Shown: positions 9,805 to 22,402, numbered from the stretch's first letter. The stretch: 64,000 nucleotides of DNA from Setoptus koraiensis (GCA_048013815.1 CM106585.1:18414001-18478000), one strand, 5' to 3'. Translations and numbers: made by a program. The notes: generated by a model not told the origin, from the sequence alone.

Positions 9805-11706
9805 TCATTGATTGATGTCGCGCCCGGCGCCCGGTCGCCTGGCGCTCACGTAAGACTCGACCAGCCACAGGGCTGCTCCGACGAGGCACATAATGGCCAT
9901 GCCCAGCATCAGGTAGTCGTAGCTGCCCAGGTAGTCGCGACAGTACCCAACGACGGACGGTCGGAACGACATGAGCAACCCGTCTATGCACGACGCTATT
10001 CCGTAGCCCAGCGTGACGTGCTGTTCGCCCAAATAATCGACAAGCAACCCGTTAATTAGTATGTACAGAAACGAGTTTAGGGCGGCCACTGACACCGTTA
10101 TGAAGGCCATCATAACGTAAGAGGCCCCAATGACGGTCACCGCAATCAGCAGCGCGCCCAAACTGATCAGCGATGCCACAACGGCCGTCTTAATAGTCAC
10201 AAATTTCATGTCCACCAACGAGGTCAACATGAGACGGCCCACTATTTCGCCCCCTGACCAGTATTGCAGCAACGATTGGGCCTCGTCTTTGGCGAGGCCC
10301 CTATCGACGGCGTAATCGACCACCACCAGACAGAATATGCTGAACACCCAAAAGAATATCAGCTCGTTGTACCAGATGAGATGGAAGACGGGATTGCGCA
10401 CAACGTCCAGTATCATGGCCGGCCTGAAGGTGTCCTCGAGGCTGGCGCGCTCGTCGCTGTTCGCGTTGTCTTGCTCGCTGACGGCTATTGTGGTGCTGCT
10501 GGCCGACTCAACAATGTTGCCCGCCAACTTGACTTGCTGATCTTGATCGCTTGTTGTCATATTAACCACGCTGGCGGGCTCGCCCGACGGATAGTTGATC
10601 GCGTTCTTAATTACGCAACTGGGGCAACTCTTGCTTTGCGCGAGGCCCGGCCTCGTCTGGGGCCCCGCGCCGTCATTAGCCAGCTCGATGGCCACGCTGT
10701 AGCTGTTGTCGTTGTTTTGCGTTTGTTTGTTGCCGTTGTTGTTGTCGTTGTTGTTATTTTGCGTTTGTTTGTTGTTGTTTTGCGTTTGTTTGTTGCTGTT
10801 CAGCGCGTCGTCGTTTGTTTGCAGCGGCAGCTTCGAGTTGGCGCTGTCGCAGCTCTGGCGCGTCCGCTGGTTGCGTCGCATCGACTGCGTTTGGCCTCGC
10901 AGGCTCGACTGAAACTTGAACGCTCGCGACGATATCCTCATTATCTGGTTCCTCTTCAGCTGATCGTCTTGCTGCTGCTTGAAGGCGGCGTCGTTGTCGT
11001 CGCGCGGCGGCTTCGGTCGCACATTGGGCCTCAACAGGGGCACCATTGTCAAATTGATGCAACACACCAGCCCAATGGCGGCATACGCCAGCCTGTAGTG
11101 ATAATATTCCAGTATGTATTTGACTAGCGGCGTTAGAGCGAACACGGCCACTGTGCTGCCCGTCAGGGCCAAACCTAGCGCCGTCGTTCTATAGGCAACA
11201 AAATAACTGTTGATAATCTCCATCAGAGGCATTAGTATGAAGCCATAGCCGAGCCCCTGAACGAAGCCCAACAATAAAATGTCCATGGCAAGACTGTCAC
11301 TGTAATAAGTGAGCCCGTTGCCAACAATTAAGAATACGCTGCCCACAAACAGGCTCTGTCGACTGGAGAAATAATACACTATCATGGATACGAGGGGCCC
11401 AATACAATTCTCTGTGGTGAATATTGTCGCAACTGGCCATGAGGCCTCTTCGCGCGTATACACGCCATCTTTCACTATTTTGGCAAATATCAAACCAAAC
11501 GTCCTGTAGGTGCCCAATGTGACGGCCATAATCATAAACAGTGCAAACAGCACCACCCAAGCGTATCGTTTATCCACATTGTTGGACCATTTCTTTAATT
11601 TTCGCTCGTATTCTATCTCTTTCTCAATTCGCGATATCACCGACATTGGCGAGCGCGCTTTAGCCTCCACCGTGGGGCACTTGTTCTTGGTGCCCAGCCA
11701 GCCCAT
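9805..11706 (-). CDS. Monocarboxylate-transporter-like MFS protein (SLC16-like)
   Basis: A single open frame of 633 residues with no intron. The ATG at 11706 sits in a good context (cggccATGG). A cytosolic N-terminus of about 47 residues leads into the first helix (YAWVVLFALFMIMAVTLGTY). About six membrane segments lie between 48 and 227. A large hydrophilic loop (about 228-437) precedes the second six-helix half (about 438-620). This 6+6 layout with a long central loop is typical of SLC16 and related MFS carriers, which move small organic anions with protons across membranes; substrate and membrane are not evident here. The central loop is Gln/Asn-rich, with the unit KQTQNNN repeated at about 306-334, and looks disordered. 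No frameshift was seen. Codons are GC-rich, unlike strawberry notch downstream. A truncated relic of a paralogous copy lies about 0.8 kb downstream. Confidence 0.88.
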   Translation of the reverse strand: MGWLGTKNKCPTVEAKARSPMSVISRIEKEIEYERKLKKWSNNVDKRYAWVVLFALFMIMAVTLGTYRTFGLIFAKIVKDGVYTREEASWPVATIFTTENCIGPLVSMIVYYFSSRQSLFVGSVFLIVGNGLTYYSDSLAMDILLLGFVQGLGYGFILMPLMEIINSYFVAYRTTALGLALTGSTVAVFALTPLVKYILEYYHYRLAYAAIGLVCCINLTMVPLLRPNVRPKPPRDDNDAAFKQQQDDQLKRNQIMRISSRAFKFQSSLRGQTQSMRRNQRTRQSCDSANSKLPLQTNDDALNSNKQTQNNNKQTQNNNNDNNNGNKQTQNNDNSYSVAIELANDGAGPQTRPGLAQSKSCPSCVIKNAINYPSGEPASVVNMTTSDQDQQVKLAGNIVESASSTTIAVSEQDNANSDERASLEDTFRPAMILDVVRNPVFHLIWYNELIFFWVFSIFCLVVVDYAVDRGLAKDEAQSLLQYWSGGEIVGRLMLTSLVDMKFVTIKTAVVASLISLGALLIAVTVIGASYVMMAFITVSVAALNSFLYILINGLLVDYLGEQHVTLGYGIASCIDGLLMSFRPSVVGYCRDYLGSYDYLMLGMAIMCLVGAALWLVESYVSARRPGAGRDINQ

Positions 11707-14700
11707 GGCCGCTGCTGTGTGCGACTACGTGTATATTTTATACGTACGTTTATATATTTATCTGTCACTATATTTATACTCTGACTATTATATTGTAAGA
11801 GGAAGCCAGCACCGGAAACTGGCCGCTGTGCCGACGAGAGTTGTGCTTGATTCGTTTAGCTTGTGTCTGTTGAGATATCAAGTCAATTAGCAGTGTCTGC
11901 TGGTTTGTCGGTTTCGAGCGCGTCTTGGCGAGTCAATTGGCGCCAATTCGCCGATCACTCAATTAGAGCGTGCGCTGGTGATTCGCTTGCGGATTCAAAT
12001 CAAATATCGAATGTCGTCAAATATCGTCAATATTAAATTGGTGACAATCGATTGAGGCGCACTTATGATTGGTGTCAATTGGAGTGACAGTAATGGAGTG
12101 ATGCTGATTGGGGCGACGTTGATCAGTTAATCGAGTGAGCCGAACTGCGATCTTGTTTCCCTATTATCCAACAGTGTGACAAGTGTGACGAGTGTGACTA
12201 TGCGCGGCGCGCCGGCGTGATTTATGAATACCAATGAGCGGATATAATGAGCGTCAGTGGCACTGATTCAGTGCATCGCAATTGTCATGAACGTCATGAG
12301 GCGCTGAAAAATTTGTTGTCGCTGGCTTGTCGTCATCGTGTTGTCATTACGTGTTGTTATTACGAACGCTCGTCGTGTTTGTTTTGTTTGTTTGTTGTTG
12401 TTAGTTTTGTTTGTTTGTTGTTGTTAGTTTTGGTTGCGCTGTTGGTTGGTTCGGATTTGCATCACAACAACAACATATTATTATAATTATTGTTGTTGTT
12501 ATTATTTAAGTTCAATTGCACTTTGTCGATCAGTGTCACTGTCACTGTCAATAGTTTGCTATTAAATTTATTACGCAACACTGTTTCGCATTGCACACTT
12601 GTATTAGAGAGTGTCGTCTTCATGAGTGCGCAATGTTGTTGTTGTCGGTCGCTATCAATCGTTGGCTAATTGTTGCTAATTGTTGGTTGCTGCTAGTTGT
12701 TGGTCTGGCGCTCGAATGTGTTTTGTGTTTTATGGCACTCGCTATTGTTGCAACTGTCGCTTTAAATCAGAGTTCATATTTTGTTGTCAGGGCCTCTTGC
12801 GTCTGCTGCCGTGAGCCGATATACGCATACGATATACGCAGACAATCTAGAGATTTAAGGGCGCACAGTCTACGGATATACCTGTGCAGTCTACAAATGA
12901 ATGAACACACAGATGTAAGCTGCTGTGCGGATAATTGCGGCAATGCGACAATGGCATAAAATATAATATTGGACTGACACTTGCCAAAACTAATCCACTC
13001 TCCTTTCGCCTGGGCGACACACAGCGAGCGCCTTACAACTTGCAAGTTACTAGTGGCCGCACGCCAGCTATTATTAGATGCCTTCGAATAATGCTCAGAA
13101 GCGACTAGAACAACAGGTAAACAAACAAATGATTCAACAGCGCCAGAGATTAGCTGTAGACTTCCTCAATCAAGGTGACGACTGCCCTGATTAGGGCAGC
13201 CCTGATTAGCGATCGGTGCAATATCCGTGCAATTGATTGCGAGCGATTCACAGGCTCGCACTGCGATCGAGCGTCATTAATTATTAATTATCAGTGTTTA
13301 TCGCTCAGCCATGCCGTGCTCCGCTTATTAGCCCAAAATCCAGCACTGAAACGAGCCAACAATGCGACAAGCCAACAATGCGACAAGCCAAAAATGAAAC
13401 AAGCCGACAAGCCAACTATCCGGCGAGCCAGCGAGCCGAGAGCTAGCCAGCGTTCGAGAGCCAGCAAGGTTGCACAACATAATTATGCGGCCATCACACA
13501 ATTTTTTCGCGCGACACTGCTGGCAGTTTCGCTTCTCATGGGCTACACCTACAACAACGGCTACGGCTAATTTCTGCTGGCGAGGCGCTGCTGGCTAGGC
13601 GCTGATGGCGAGCCGAGCGCAAAACAGGTGAATGGTTATTAACATTTTTCATGGGCAAGGCTGTGTTGTCAGCAGATTGTGGCTGGTTTTTGCGCCCACA
13701 CTGACAACGACCAACCATACGCGACCACCATAGGCTGAAGGCGACACCATTCAGCGGTGACTATTGATCGCGATCGATGATCAATAATTGATCGCAAGTG
13801 TCGCCCGGCTCCGTCAAGGGTGCTCAGCGGCGGCCTCAAATGAATTAATAAACAATACAGCTGCATTGTAGCATTGATTGCAGTCACATATCCAGTCGAC
13901 TGGCCCGTATTGAATCATCGGAGCTGTTGAATCATCGCCGCTTGACAAGCTCAAAAGTGACAACTGACGGAATCGCAAATAAATTATCCGCAGCGGCCGG
14001 GCCGCTGCGGCCCGACGTTCGCAACGCTGGCCATTTTGTGCCGTTGCGAGTCGGTCGGACGCTCGCCACAGCGATGCAGCGCAGTCACTGGTCATTATGA
14101 ATGGATGAATGAGCCCGCCTCGCAGCACCATCCATCTCGCCGGGCTCGCAAGTCTCGCCACTCGGATAATTCTCTGCACTCGGCAGTCGGATAATTCTCT
14201 GCTCGCGCCAGTCGGATAATTTTGTGCGCCGCTGTGGCAAGACTGCTGGCATGACTTTTGTTTGTTTGCTTGGTCGTTAATCGCGGGCGCGCATCACTTT
14301 TGCCCGCCACCGCGGCGCTCATTATGTGTTATCTGCGGGCCGCATCTCGCCGGGCCACTGGCAACCGTGGTGCCGGCACCCGCGATGCCGGCAGCCGTGA
14401 TACGGGCAACCGTGATACGGCGACGGCCAGCTCGCACAAGCCACTGACAATGGTGATGCTCGCATAAGTGTCAGTGACAGCAGACTAAATGTCTAGCCAA
14501 ATGACTCTGCTCGCATTTAAATGGCGCTCGGCCGCGCGCCAGGCTTAAAGTATTTGCGGCAATTTGCTGTTTGCGCGCCAACAGTCGCCCGCCAGTCCGA
14601 CTTATCCGGCATTAGGCAATAGGTGCCAGATAAGACGCCACTCACAACTGTTTGCGCTCGCTGCGTCTCAGCCCGTCGGCGGCTCGTCGCCGGGTCGGGT

Positions 14701-14833
14701 GGCCGTGCTACTTAATTGTGCGATGGCAAGCTTCAGATAATGTGTTGATTGATGCATAAAATTGATTGCCGGCGCGCTTGAATGCGCGCCTTCTCCCGCC
14801 TGAGCCGAGTCCGCAGTGGCGTCGTCGCGCCGC

Positions 14834-14897
14834 CTCGCCAACTGCACGCCAGCGTGCAGTTGGCGAGTCAACCGGCTGCGGGCAGCCGGTTGACTCG
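14834..14897. repeat. Two back-to-back perfect palindromes, 16-bp arms each
   Basis: 14834-14849 pairs exactly with 14852-14867 around a 2-nt spacer. 14864-14879 pairs exactly with 14882-14897, also around 2 nt. The two share four bases. Both could extrude as cruciforms, or as adjacent hairpins in RNA. Confidence 0.95.
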
Positions 14898-14934
14898 GCA
14901 CCCGCGCCCGATTATAATGAGCTGGCCCGACTGC

Positions 14935-14984
14935 GACGAGCGGCCCGATTGTGATGAGCGGCCCGATTGTGATGAGCGGCCCGA
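14935..14984. repeat. 18-bp tandem repeat, nearly three copies
   Basis: The unit tgatgagcggcccgattg repeats with period 18, beginning with a variant copy (gacgagcggcccgattg). It lies just downstream of the double palindrome. Confidence 0.85.
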
Positions 14985-15329
14985 GCCGGACGCGTTGCTG
15001 GCGGCTTGTCGCCGGGCGAGCCTGAGCGCCTTTGCATGCCGCCGACGGGCCGAGACGCAGCGAGCGCAAACAGTTAGAATGCGGCTCGATCGGGCCGGCA
15101 TCGGCGGCCAGCGGCGGCGCATTGGCGGCCGGTGCCGGGTCGCTGCGGGCCGCCTGGCCGCACGGCGACAAGTGCCCGAGCGTCGCCCGTCGCTCGCTCT
15201 CGACGTGCATCAGCGGGCCGGGCCGGCGTCGGCGAGCCGCCGATGACGCAATGACTGCATGGCATTTAATTACAGACTATCGGCGCGGCCAATCACACGC
15301 ATCAGCGAGCGCATTGTGTCACGAAGCGG

Positions 15330-15332
<3 letters not shown>

Positions 15333-15366
<34 letters not shown>
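15333..15366. repeat. (CT)17 microsatellite
   Basis: An uninterrupted CT/AG dinucleotide run. In arthropods such tracts can bind GAGA-type factors; whether this one does is unknown. Confidence 0.95.
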
Positions 15367-15369
<3 letters not shown>

Positions 15370-16208
15370 CGCGCTGTTGCTCGCAATTGCATGACTGGTA
15401 TGACTGACATATTAGGAGTGGGCATACGAATTTGCATAATATACGCGCATACCAATAAACACACCGTCAGTGGTTGCGTCATAGCTGGTCGGCGCTGCCG
15501 TAATAAGCCACAACAAATCTTGCGGTCACTCTTGTTGCGCAATCGGCTGACAATGTTACATCATCTGACATGATGCGAGTTGGGTGGCGAGCTAGCCGTT
15601 GCCATTGTTGTGACTGGTAGCCGTGATTGGGCGCTGTCATGCGATTTGTGTTTGTCATTGGCGAATCACAAATTGCCATTCGGAAACGACAAACAGCGTC
15701 CAACAGCAACCTGCGTTCATGGCAAACTGCTTCGACGAGCCCGCAGCGCCCGGCCGGCGTCACTGGACCAGACGACCGGCGCTGGTGAACAACGACATGA
15801 ATAATGACCGTGACACGCACTGCTTCATTTGTATTCACACGTTTGCACCCGCCCATTTGCGCAGCTTCCGGTGGCCGCGAATCTGCGCGAATCAGCGCGA
15901 ATCAGTCGCAAAACAGTCGCAAACTGGCCGTGATCGGCGCGGGCCGCGATCGGCTTCGGCGCAAACAAATTAGCGCCCCATCGGTCGCCATCGATCACAA
16001 CTCGCCACCATCGCCAGCCTCTGTCCGCGGCACGGCCGCTCGGATCGCACTTGCGACGCACACGTGAGCGGGGCCCGAGCGGCGAGACGAGCGGTTGGCC
16101 GGCACTGCAAGCTCGGGCAACAAATGAGCGCCGGCCGTCGTTTGTCGGCACAATGGCTCAATGCGATAATTATGATAATTATCTCTGTGTGCGCGGCGCT
16201 CGGCGCCC

Positions 16209-16242
16209 ATTTACTCACGGCCAAGCGCCGCCGTGAGTAAAT
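16209..16242. repeat. Perfect inverted repeat, 13-bp arms
   Basis: Arms 16209-16221 (atttactcacggc) and 16230-16242 are exact reverse complements around an 8-nt loop. Confidence 0.9.
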
Positions 16243-16560
16243 CTGACAACAGTGAGAGTTAAAAACTGGCCAAAGATTCACCAAATAGACAAATATCAGT
16301 ATGATAAGATGGCCGTTCGCTCACGCCTTTGCCACGCACCATGACAACAGGTTCACCTGGCGGCCGGACACCGGCAACTGCTCACCAACGCTACACCTGC
16401 CGTCGAGCGCTATAAATCATCGTTTTACAATCAATGAATGATTTGCCTGGCGCCAGCGCTAATTAACCGCGCACCCTTTGGCTGGCTCGTGAGTAGTATA
16501 GCGTCGCTGTTGGGCCGAGTTGAGTTGAGCGTGGCTTCAACTGGCTTGCGAGTCGGGCAC

Positions 16561-16602
16561 AGGTAAGTTCGACCAGGTGAGTTCGACCAGGTGAGCTGCA
16601 GT
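16561..16602 (+). repeat. Three 14-bp copies, each a donor-like / E-box word
   Basis: The unit aggtgagttcgacc recurs three times (first copy aggtaagttcgacc, last ending agctgcagt). Each begins with AG/GTRAG, a consensus 5' splice site on the + strand. The second and third contain CAGGTG, an E-box bound by Snail/ZEB-type factors. No exon is supported upstream. Confidence 0.8.
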
Positions 16603-17240
16603 GCCGACAGTTTGCCTGTTTCGTTTTGGCAGCCACTCAACTCGCAAGCGATCACTGTCAGCTGAGCGATTGTGCACGGCACTTTACGCTTTATTTATAT
16701 GTCGTTGCGTCGCCACGTCGCTATATCTGTCGCTGTCATTATTGTCAGTTTGGAGCGGGCACAAATTTTTTTGAAAAACGCCAATATACGTGGGTGCCCC
16801 AACTGTTCGGAGTGAGTTCGGCTGCATCTGCAACAACGTAAATTCAGAATGTGCGCCAATTCTGAGCACATTATTGTGAATTATCCGCACAGAATGTGCG
16901 GCACACCAGTAGAACCGCCAGCGCACCAGCAGTGCAGTTTGTGCCCGAGAGATGTCGCCTGCAGGCCGACGTCTTCAGCAGGCGGCTCACAATTGTCAGA
17001 TTGGTGGGCCCCCCGCTCGCTGCTGTCGCTGCTGATGAGGCCACCATTGGCGGATTGTTGCTGTTATTTGGGGCACGCTCATTTGGACTAAAGTCGGCGT
17101 GCGATCGGCCGTTCAAACGTTTCGGCGAGATTGTAAACTGTAAATTGGCAAACATAAACGGCTTTTAAATGGCTGCCGAATGGCGGGCCAAAGTGCGCGA
17201 ATTGCGGATTGTTTGGTGGCGTCGCGCTGTGTCATCACTC

Positions 17241-17309
17241 TCATGGGCTCTTATGAGCTCTCATGAGCCCTCATGAGCTTGCCATCATGAGCCCTTATGA
17301 GCTCTCGTG
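17241..17309. repeat. Palindromic tcatgagc-type repeat
   Basis: About six degenerate copies of a 10-bp word related to tcatgagctc. The word is near-palindromic, so copies can pair with one another in many registers. Confidence 0.75.
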
Positions 17310-18210
17310 AACTCGCTCACACGAACCGCCGGAGATTGGCCCCTCGAACAACAAACGAACAAAGCGACAGCCGATTGCCAATTAAAAGAAAATCATTGTT
17401 GTTGTTACGGCTGGCACATTCGCGCCAGCGGCAGCCTCAGCTAATTAATCATCGCCCGCTCGCGAGTCGCTAGTCGCTTGTCGCGAATCGTGAATCGCCT
17501 GTCGTCAGTCGTCGTGTGTCGTCGGCCGTCGTGTGTCGTCGTTGCGGCGTCGGCCGTCGTTGTGTCGCGAGCTGCGGCTCGCAAGCGCGGTTTGTGTTGC
17601 GGGGGCGCCTTCGTGTCGCCGAGCCGCGCCGCTGATTAATTGAACGGGCGCCCCGACGAGCACAAGCTGACACACTCGACACACAACAAACGATGGCCAT
17701 TCTCCACTTGCATCCATCTATATGACGGCATGCGCCATCCATGTGGATCTATATCGATGCGGCCCACGCTTGCGTGTGGCCCCTTCACAACAACATCCGA
17801 GCGGCTGCCCGGCGAGGGCCGTGCATGCCGGCGCGTTCGCCGTTCGAACGCTCGGATGTTCGGCGTTCCGAGTCGCACAGTCGAACTGTTCGATTGAATT
17901 CAGCGGCGGTCACTGCGCGGCTCAATTCAGCGCACAGTGCGCTGGTGTGAGCAGAGTGCGGGCCCCCGGCCGGCCCGCTCGAGACCGAGATTGACAGCGA
18001 ACCGCAACCGCGCCCGGCAAACAATGGCCGGCCCGCGGAGGTCGCGCGAGCGGAGCCACAGCAAAAAGTGATTAGTGATTATGGCGACAGCAACGCGCCG
18101 CGAGTCCGCTAATGAGTTTAAGCTGCCGCTGCGCCGGTTGCCCGGTCGCGCCGTCCGCTCGTTCGAGCTGCTTCGGTTGTTGCAGTCGCTTCGGTGGCCG
18201 TCGTTGTTGG

Positions 18211-18216
18211 CGCTGC

Positions 18217-18250
<34 letters not shown>

Positions 18251-18303
18251 GATGTTGTCGTCGTTGTTGTTGTCGCTGTTGTTGTTGTCGGCGCTGCTGT
18301 CGG
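18211..18303. repeat. GTT/CAA trinucleotide tract
   Basis: An imperfect GTT run with GCT and GTC interruptions. It creates a poly-Leu frame on the + strand and poly-Gln or poly-Thr frames on the - strand. These are judged by-products of the repeat because no flanking splice site or domain supports them. Confidence 0.85.
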
Positions 18304-19610
18304 CGGCGCTGGCAATTAGAGATGGGAGACGGGAGCTTATTCAAATTGTGTGCTGGCCCGTTGAGCACAATTCAACTAACTGTTCGAGTCAGTGCATTAT
18401 CTCGGCCGGCAATAAACATAATAAACATAATGAACAACACACACACACACTAACGCAGTTAGTTAGTAACTGCTGACTAGTCGACACTTCCTGCCCGCCA
18501 GCGCACCCAATTGGAGGCAGCCCGAAACAGTTACGCGCCGAATGTAACTGTTTTCGATTGAGCTCTCTCGGGCCACTCGCTTCTCGCCGCCGAAGTGAGC
18601 CCGTGCGGCCCGTGCAATCCGTGCGGCCGTGCAACCCGTTGGGGCCAGCACGCGTTGTCACTCGCCTAAGTTGGGCGCCACTTCACTTGTGCACTTATCA
18701 CAAGTTCTGTTCCGAATTGTTCTGTTCCAGTTTGTGCGGTTCCGCCGATGGCCAACCTCGGCAAACTCGCGCCAGGCGGCACAATGGACGGCGCGAGTTC
18801 GCTGCCGACTGCTAATGGTGGCTCGCGAACGTTCGCTTCTTTCGCTTGTTCCTCTGCGAATTCGCTGCCAACTGGCTCTGCGTTCCCTGTTCGCAGTTCC
18901 GAGTTTGCAGTTCGCAGCTCGAGCGCCTGCTGGCCGCCAACAGCCACTAACAGCGAGCAAACAATCCAATAATAAGTAACAGTTGCTGACACAAGCGAAA
19001 CAATAAGTTGCGCCCCCCGTTTATGGTGGCCAGTGGACCGCTTTGCGCCCCATCATCAGTTAAATTTGTTTGTGATGTTTGTGCCAGCTCTCGCTCCTTG
19101 TCAGCTGACACAATTGCCAACAACCGACAGCCAACAACCATTGCACTGCTTGTATGTTGTTGCTGTTGTTGTCGTTGCCCAGTGAGCGTGCATGCAAATT
19201 GACGAGGCCGAGGCGCCCCACTTTGCACTGTTTATATACTTTACTTTACACTTTGTAATTTATATACTCGGCACAGTTCGTGCACAGTTTGCACGCTTGC
19301 GCAGCCCGTCCGCACAATTCAATATAGTGGCCCGCTATTAGTGGGCCGCTTTCCATTAGTGGCCCTCCGCTCCATTCAACGGCAATCCTTTCGCTCCGGA
19401 CATAATTGATTCGCGACGGGCCCCACCGTCTGTCGCGCTCCAATCGGCACCGCTCGAAAGCTTCGGCTCGAATGCCCCGTTCGAGGGCATTAGAGCCACT
19501 CGAGAGTCAGCGTCGCTGCAGTGACCGCCAGAGTTGGCGCCCCCTCGTTTGTCAGCCCTCGTTTGTCAGATTTGCCTAATTGTCAGCCCGCGTCGCCCGC
19601 CCACCGCCCA

Positions 19611-19705
19611 CTGAACGCCGAACACTGGACACCGAACGCCGAACACCGAACACTGGATACCGAACATCGAACACTGGACATTGGACATCGGTCACTAAAC
19701 ACGCA
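19611..19705. repeat. Degenerate 8-bp repeat (gaacaccg/gaacactgga)
   Basis: About eleven imperfect copies of an 8-9 bp word related to cgaacactg, non-coding. Confidence 0.75.
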
Positions 19706-20587
19706 GCATTGAACACTGAGGCTATTCGACCGAGCGTCCAGTTTTTTTCCTTTGCCTGAATGCTGCGCCCCAGCTCGGGCCTAGTATTCGATTGGGCCCA
19801 ATTTGGCCAATTGGGGCCACCAATCAAGTCTCGTGCTAATCAAGTCTTGTGCTAATCAAGTTTAGCGCCAATCAAGTTTTGCGACAAATGTCCAACTTGA
19901 TGACCAGTCACCAGCCACCAGAGGTCAGTAGAGTGCCGGTTGGTGGCAGTGTTTGCCATGCATCATTCATATTTCGTCGCGAGTTACGCGATTTCATCGC
20001 CAGTTACGTGATTTCATCGCGAGTTATGTGACAAGTTTATCTCAACTTGTCACATGGCTCGTTATGACGGCCTCACAATCGCGTAATGGTCACTCCGAGC
20101 AACTCACTCAGACGGAGTCGGGCCACTTGTTGCCCCACATCCGCCCACTACCACACAACTCAATCTCGCCTGCTTGCACATCTACCCGGCCGAGTCACTC
20201 AGACAGCATATTGCCGGACGGGACCCGCGCGGTGCTCTGCAAGAGGCTCGGTGTACGAGCAACGCCGGCGCAGCGACAATTCCGATCAATTCCGATGTCG
20301 CTCGTGGACAGTGCCCAGAATTATCGGACCGCTAGTCGAGCAAGTGCCAACACCGATGTCAAGTGCTCATTTGACGCTTGTCAGCTGGTCAGTGACAGCC
20401 AGTGCTTGCGACCACACCGCGCCACGAGATGAGAGACTCTCGTCGTGCGAGAGACGACAATTTTTCCACAATTTGTCCGGTTCTCACCGGACCACCCGAC
20501 CATACGATCACCTGATCACCTGAGCAAATGTGAGCCATGCAACTGCCCACGGACCGCTCACATTCGCTGAGGACTGGCCACTTGACA

Positions 20588-20674
20588 ATTCACGAAATTC
20601 ACGAGATTCACGAGATTCACGAGATTCACGAGATTCACGAGATTCACGAGATTCGCGAGGTTCGCGAGATTCGT
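20588..20674. repeat. 9-bp tandem repeat, about ten copies
   Basis: The unit attcacgag repeats head to tail, diverging at the ends (attcacgaa, gttcgcgag). It yields an Asp-Ser-Arg repeat in one + frame and Glu-Ser-Arg on the - strand. Confidence 0.9.
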
Positions 20675-20888
20675 TAAACAACGACGACGGCACGATGCGC
20701 GTGCTCGCTTGTGTCGCCCGATATCCGTCGAATATCGGGCCGGCCGGCAAATATTATACGGCAAATATGTGTGCAAACAGAGATTTATTTGGCCATTCGT
20801 TTGGCTTCTCGGCTTGTCTTCGCCGAGGTGCGCGCCGTGGCCGGCCAAAGCAGGCACGGCGCAGTTTGGGCCGTATTCCGGACACGAC

Positions 20889-20918
20889 TGACCATTGGTC
20901 AGCCAACGCCAATGGTCA
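20889..20918. repeat. Perfect inverted repeat, 10-bp arms
   Basis: tgaccattgg at 20889-20898 and its reverse complement at 20909-20918 flank a 10-nt loop. Confidence 0.85.
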
Positions 20919-22402
20919 TTTGCTCATATCGTTGCATATTTGCTCACATTTGTCAGCTCACAGGCCGGCCGCGTGCACGTTGGCGGGCGGGCGTGCCAGC
21001 GGTCGGCCATCATTATCGGTACCAATAATGATAACTGGTGACGCCAGCAACAGTTATTATTATCGGTGTCGGGCGGCCCGATTTCCGACGCGCCGACCCG
21101 CCGACCCGCCGATCAGCTGGCCCGCGCACGGTGGCATTCGGGCGGGCGGGTGTCGGGCAATGGCGGCCCGAAGCTTGCTCAGAGGGAGAGGCTGCTCCGT
21201 TAGCGCGAACGTGCGCGTTCCACCGGCGTTGCGTGCCGCGGAATGCGAACGTTCGCGAAGGAGGGCGGCCAACTTGTTGTTCGCGGCCGTTCGGTGCAAC
21301 AGTCTCTCACGAGCGGAGCCGCCCCGAGTGCCGCAGCGCGAGTGTCCGGCGCGAGTCTCCCTTTGCGAGTGTCCGGGTGCGAGTGTCGCTTTGCGAGTCT
21401 GCGGGTGCGAGAGTCGGAGAGCCCGAGAGTCGCGCGAGGCACGGCCTTCGGGCCGGCGCGCCGATGGTGCCGGTCGGCCAGCAGCGGCCACAATGGCGGC
21501 CGGCGAAGGAATGTCGCTCGTAAGTCGCTTGTAGGTCGCTTGTAGGTTGGCGAATTGCCGGCGCTTCGAGTGCAGCGATCACGACCGACATGATCCGATC
21601 AGCAGCATGTCGCAGCAGCTTCTTTTGGGCTCCTTCTGGCTTCTGAATCGGCCGTGCGATGGCCTCACTCGACAGCTTTGCCGCTCTCGCTCTGTCGTGT
21701 TGCCCGTGTCGGTCGGGCCGGCCGACAACATAATTCTTTCACTTGATTGAGTTGATAGGATAAAAATTGAGAGCAACAGAGACAAGGTGAGCATATGGCG
21801 ACGCGGCGCACGTACCCGTGGTGTCAGCGCGCCGACTTGCAATGTTAATCCTCTCCATATCTCGTACATCTTGTACAATTATCTTGTATCTGGCGTGTAT
21901 CTGGCGCGTCTACGGCGCGTATCTACAGGGCAGCAGAGCATGGGCACGCCGCGATTTATCTCACACAATTGGGCTAATTTGTATGTTTGTCGCTCACGCT
22001 TGGACCTACAAATTGGCCGCTGGCTGGTGGCGTTCGTTTGGCCCGCTCGGCCCACGTGAGGCGCCGCTTCGAGCGGCCCTACGGCGCTGACCGGCGAACA
22101 AACAAGCCGAGATGAGCGGCCAGATTAGTGTTCTTTTCTCTCATGTTTCACTGATTTTCTCCCCGATTTGGGTGCCTTTTCTCGGCACCGCAAACAATTG
22201 TCGCCCGAATCGTCGCCGCTGCCGCCGCCGAGCATCGTCGCCGAGCATCGTCGACGAGAAGTGACAGCGCGACCCCGGGGCAGCCACCGAAACCGGCCCA
22301 CAAGACGCCGAGCGCAGCGATTGCATGTATGATTAGCGGTGATCACTTAGCGATAATCATACCATAACGATCGCGATGACGACATCACTGACAATCGGCC
22401 GC

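Noticed and set aside
18075-18476. Poly-Leu + frame resembling a signal sequence
   Set aside because: The Leu run is the translation of a GTT microsatellite, and no donor or domain follows.
20530-21534. 334-codon + strand open frame
   Set aside because: It begins inside the 9-bp attcacgag repeat (Asp-Ser-Arg run) and continues through GC-rich DNA open in several frames at once. It shows no domain and only Arg/Ala/Ser-rich composition.
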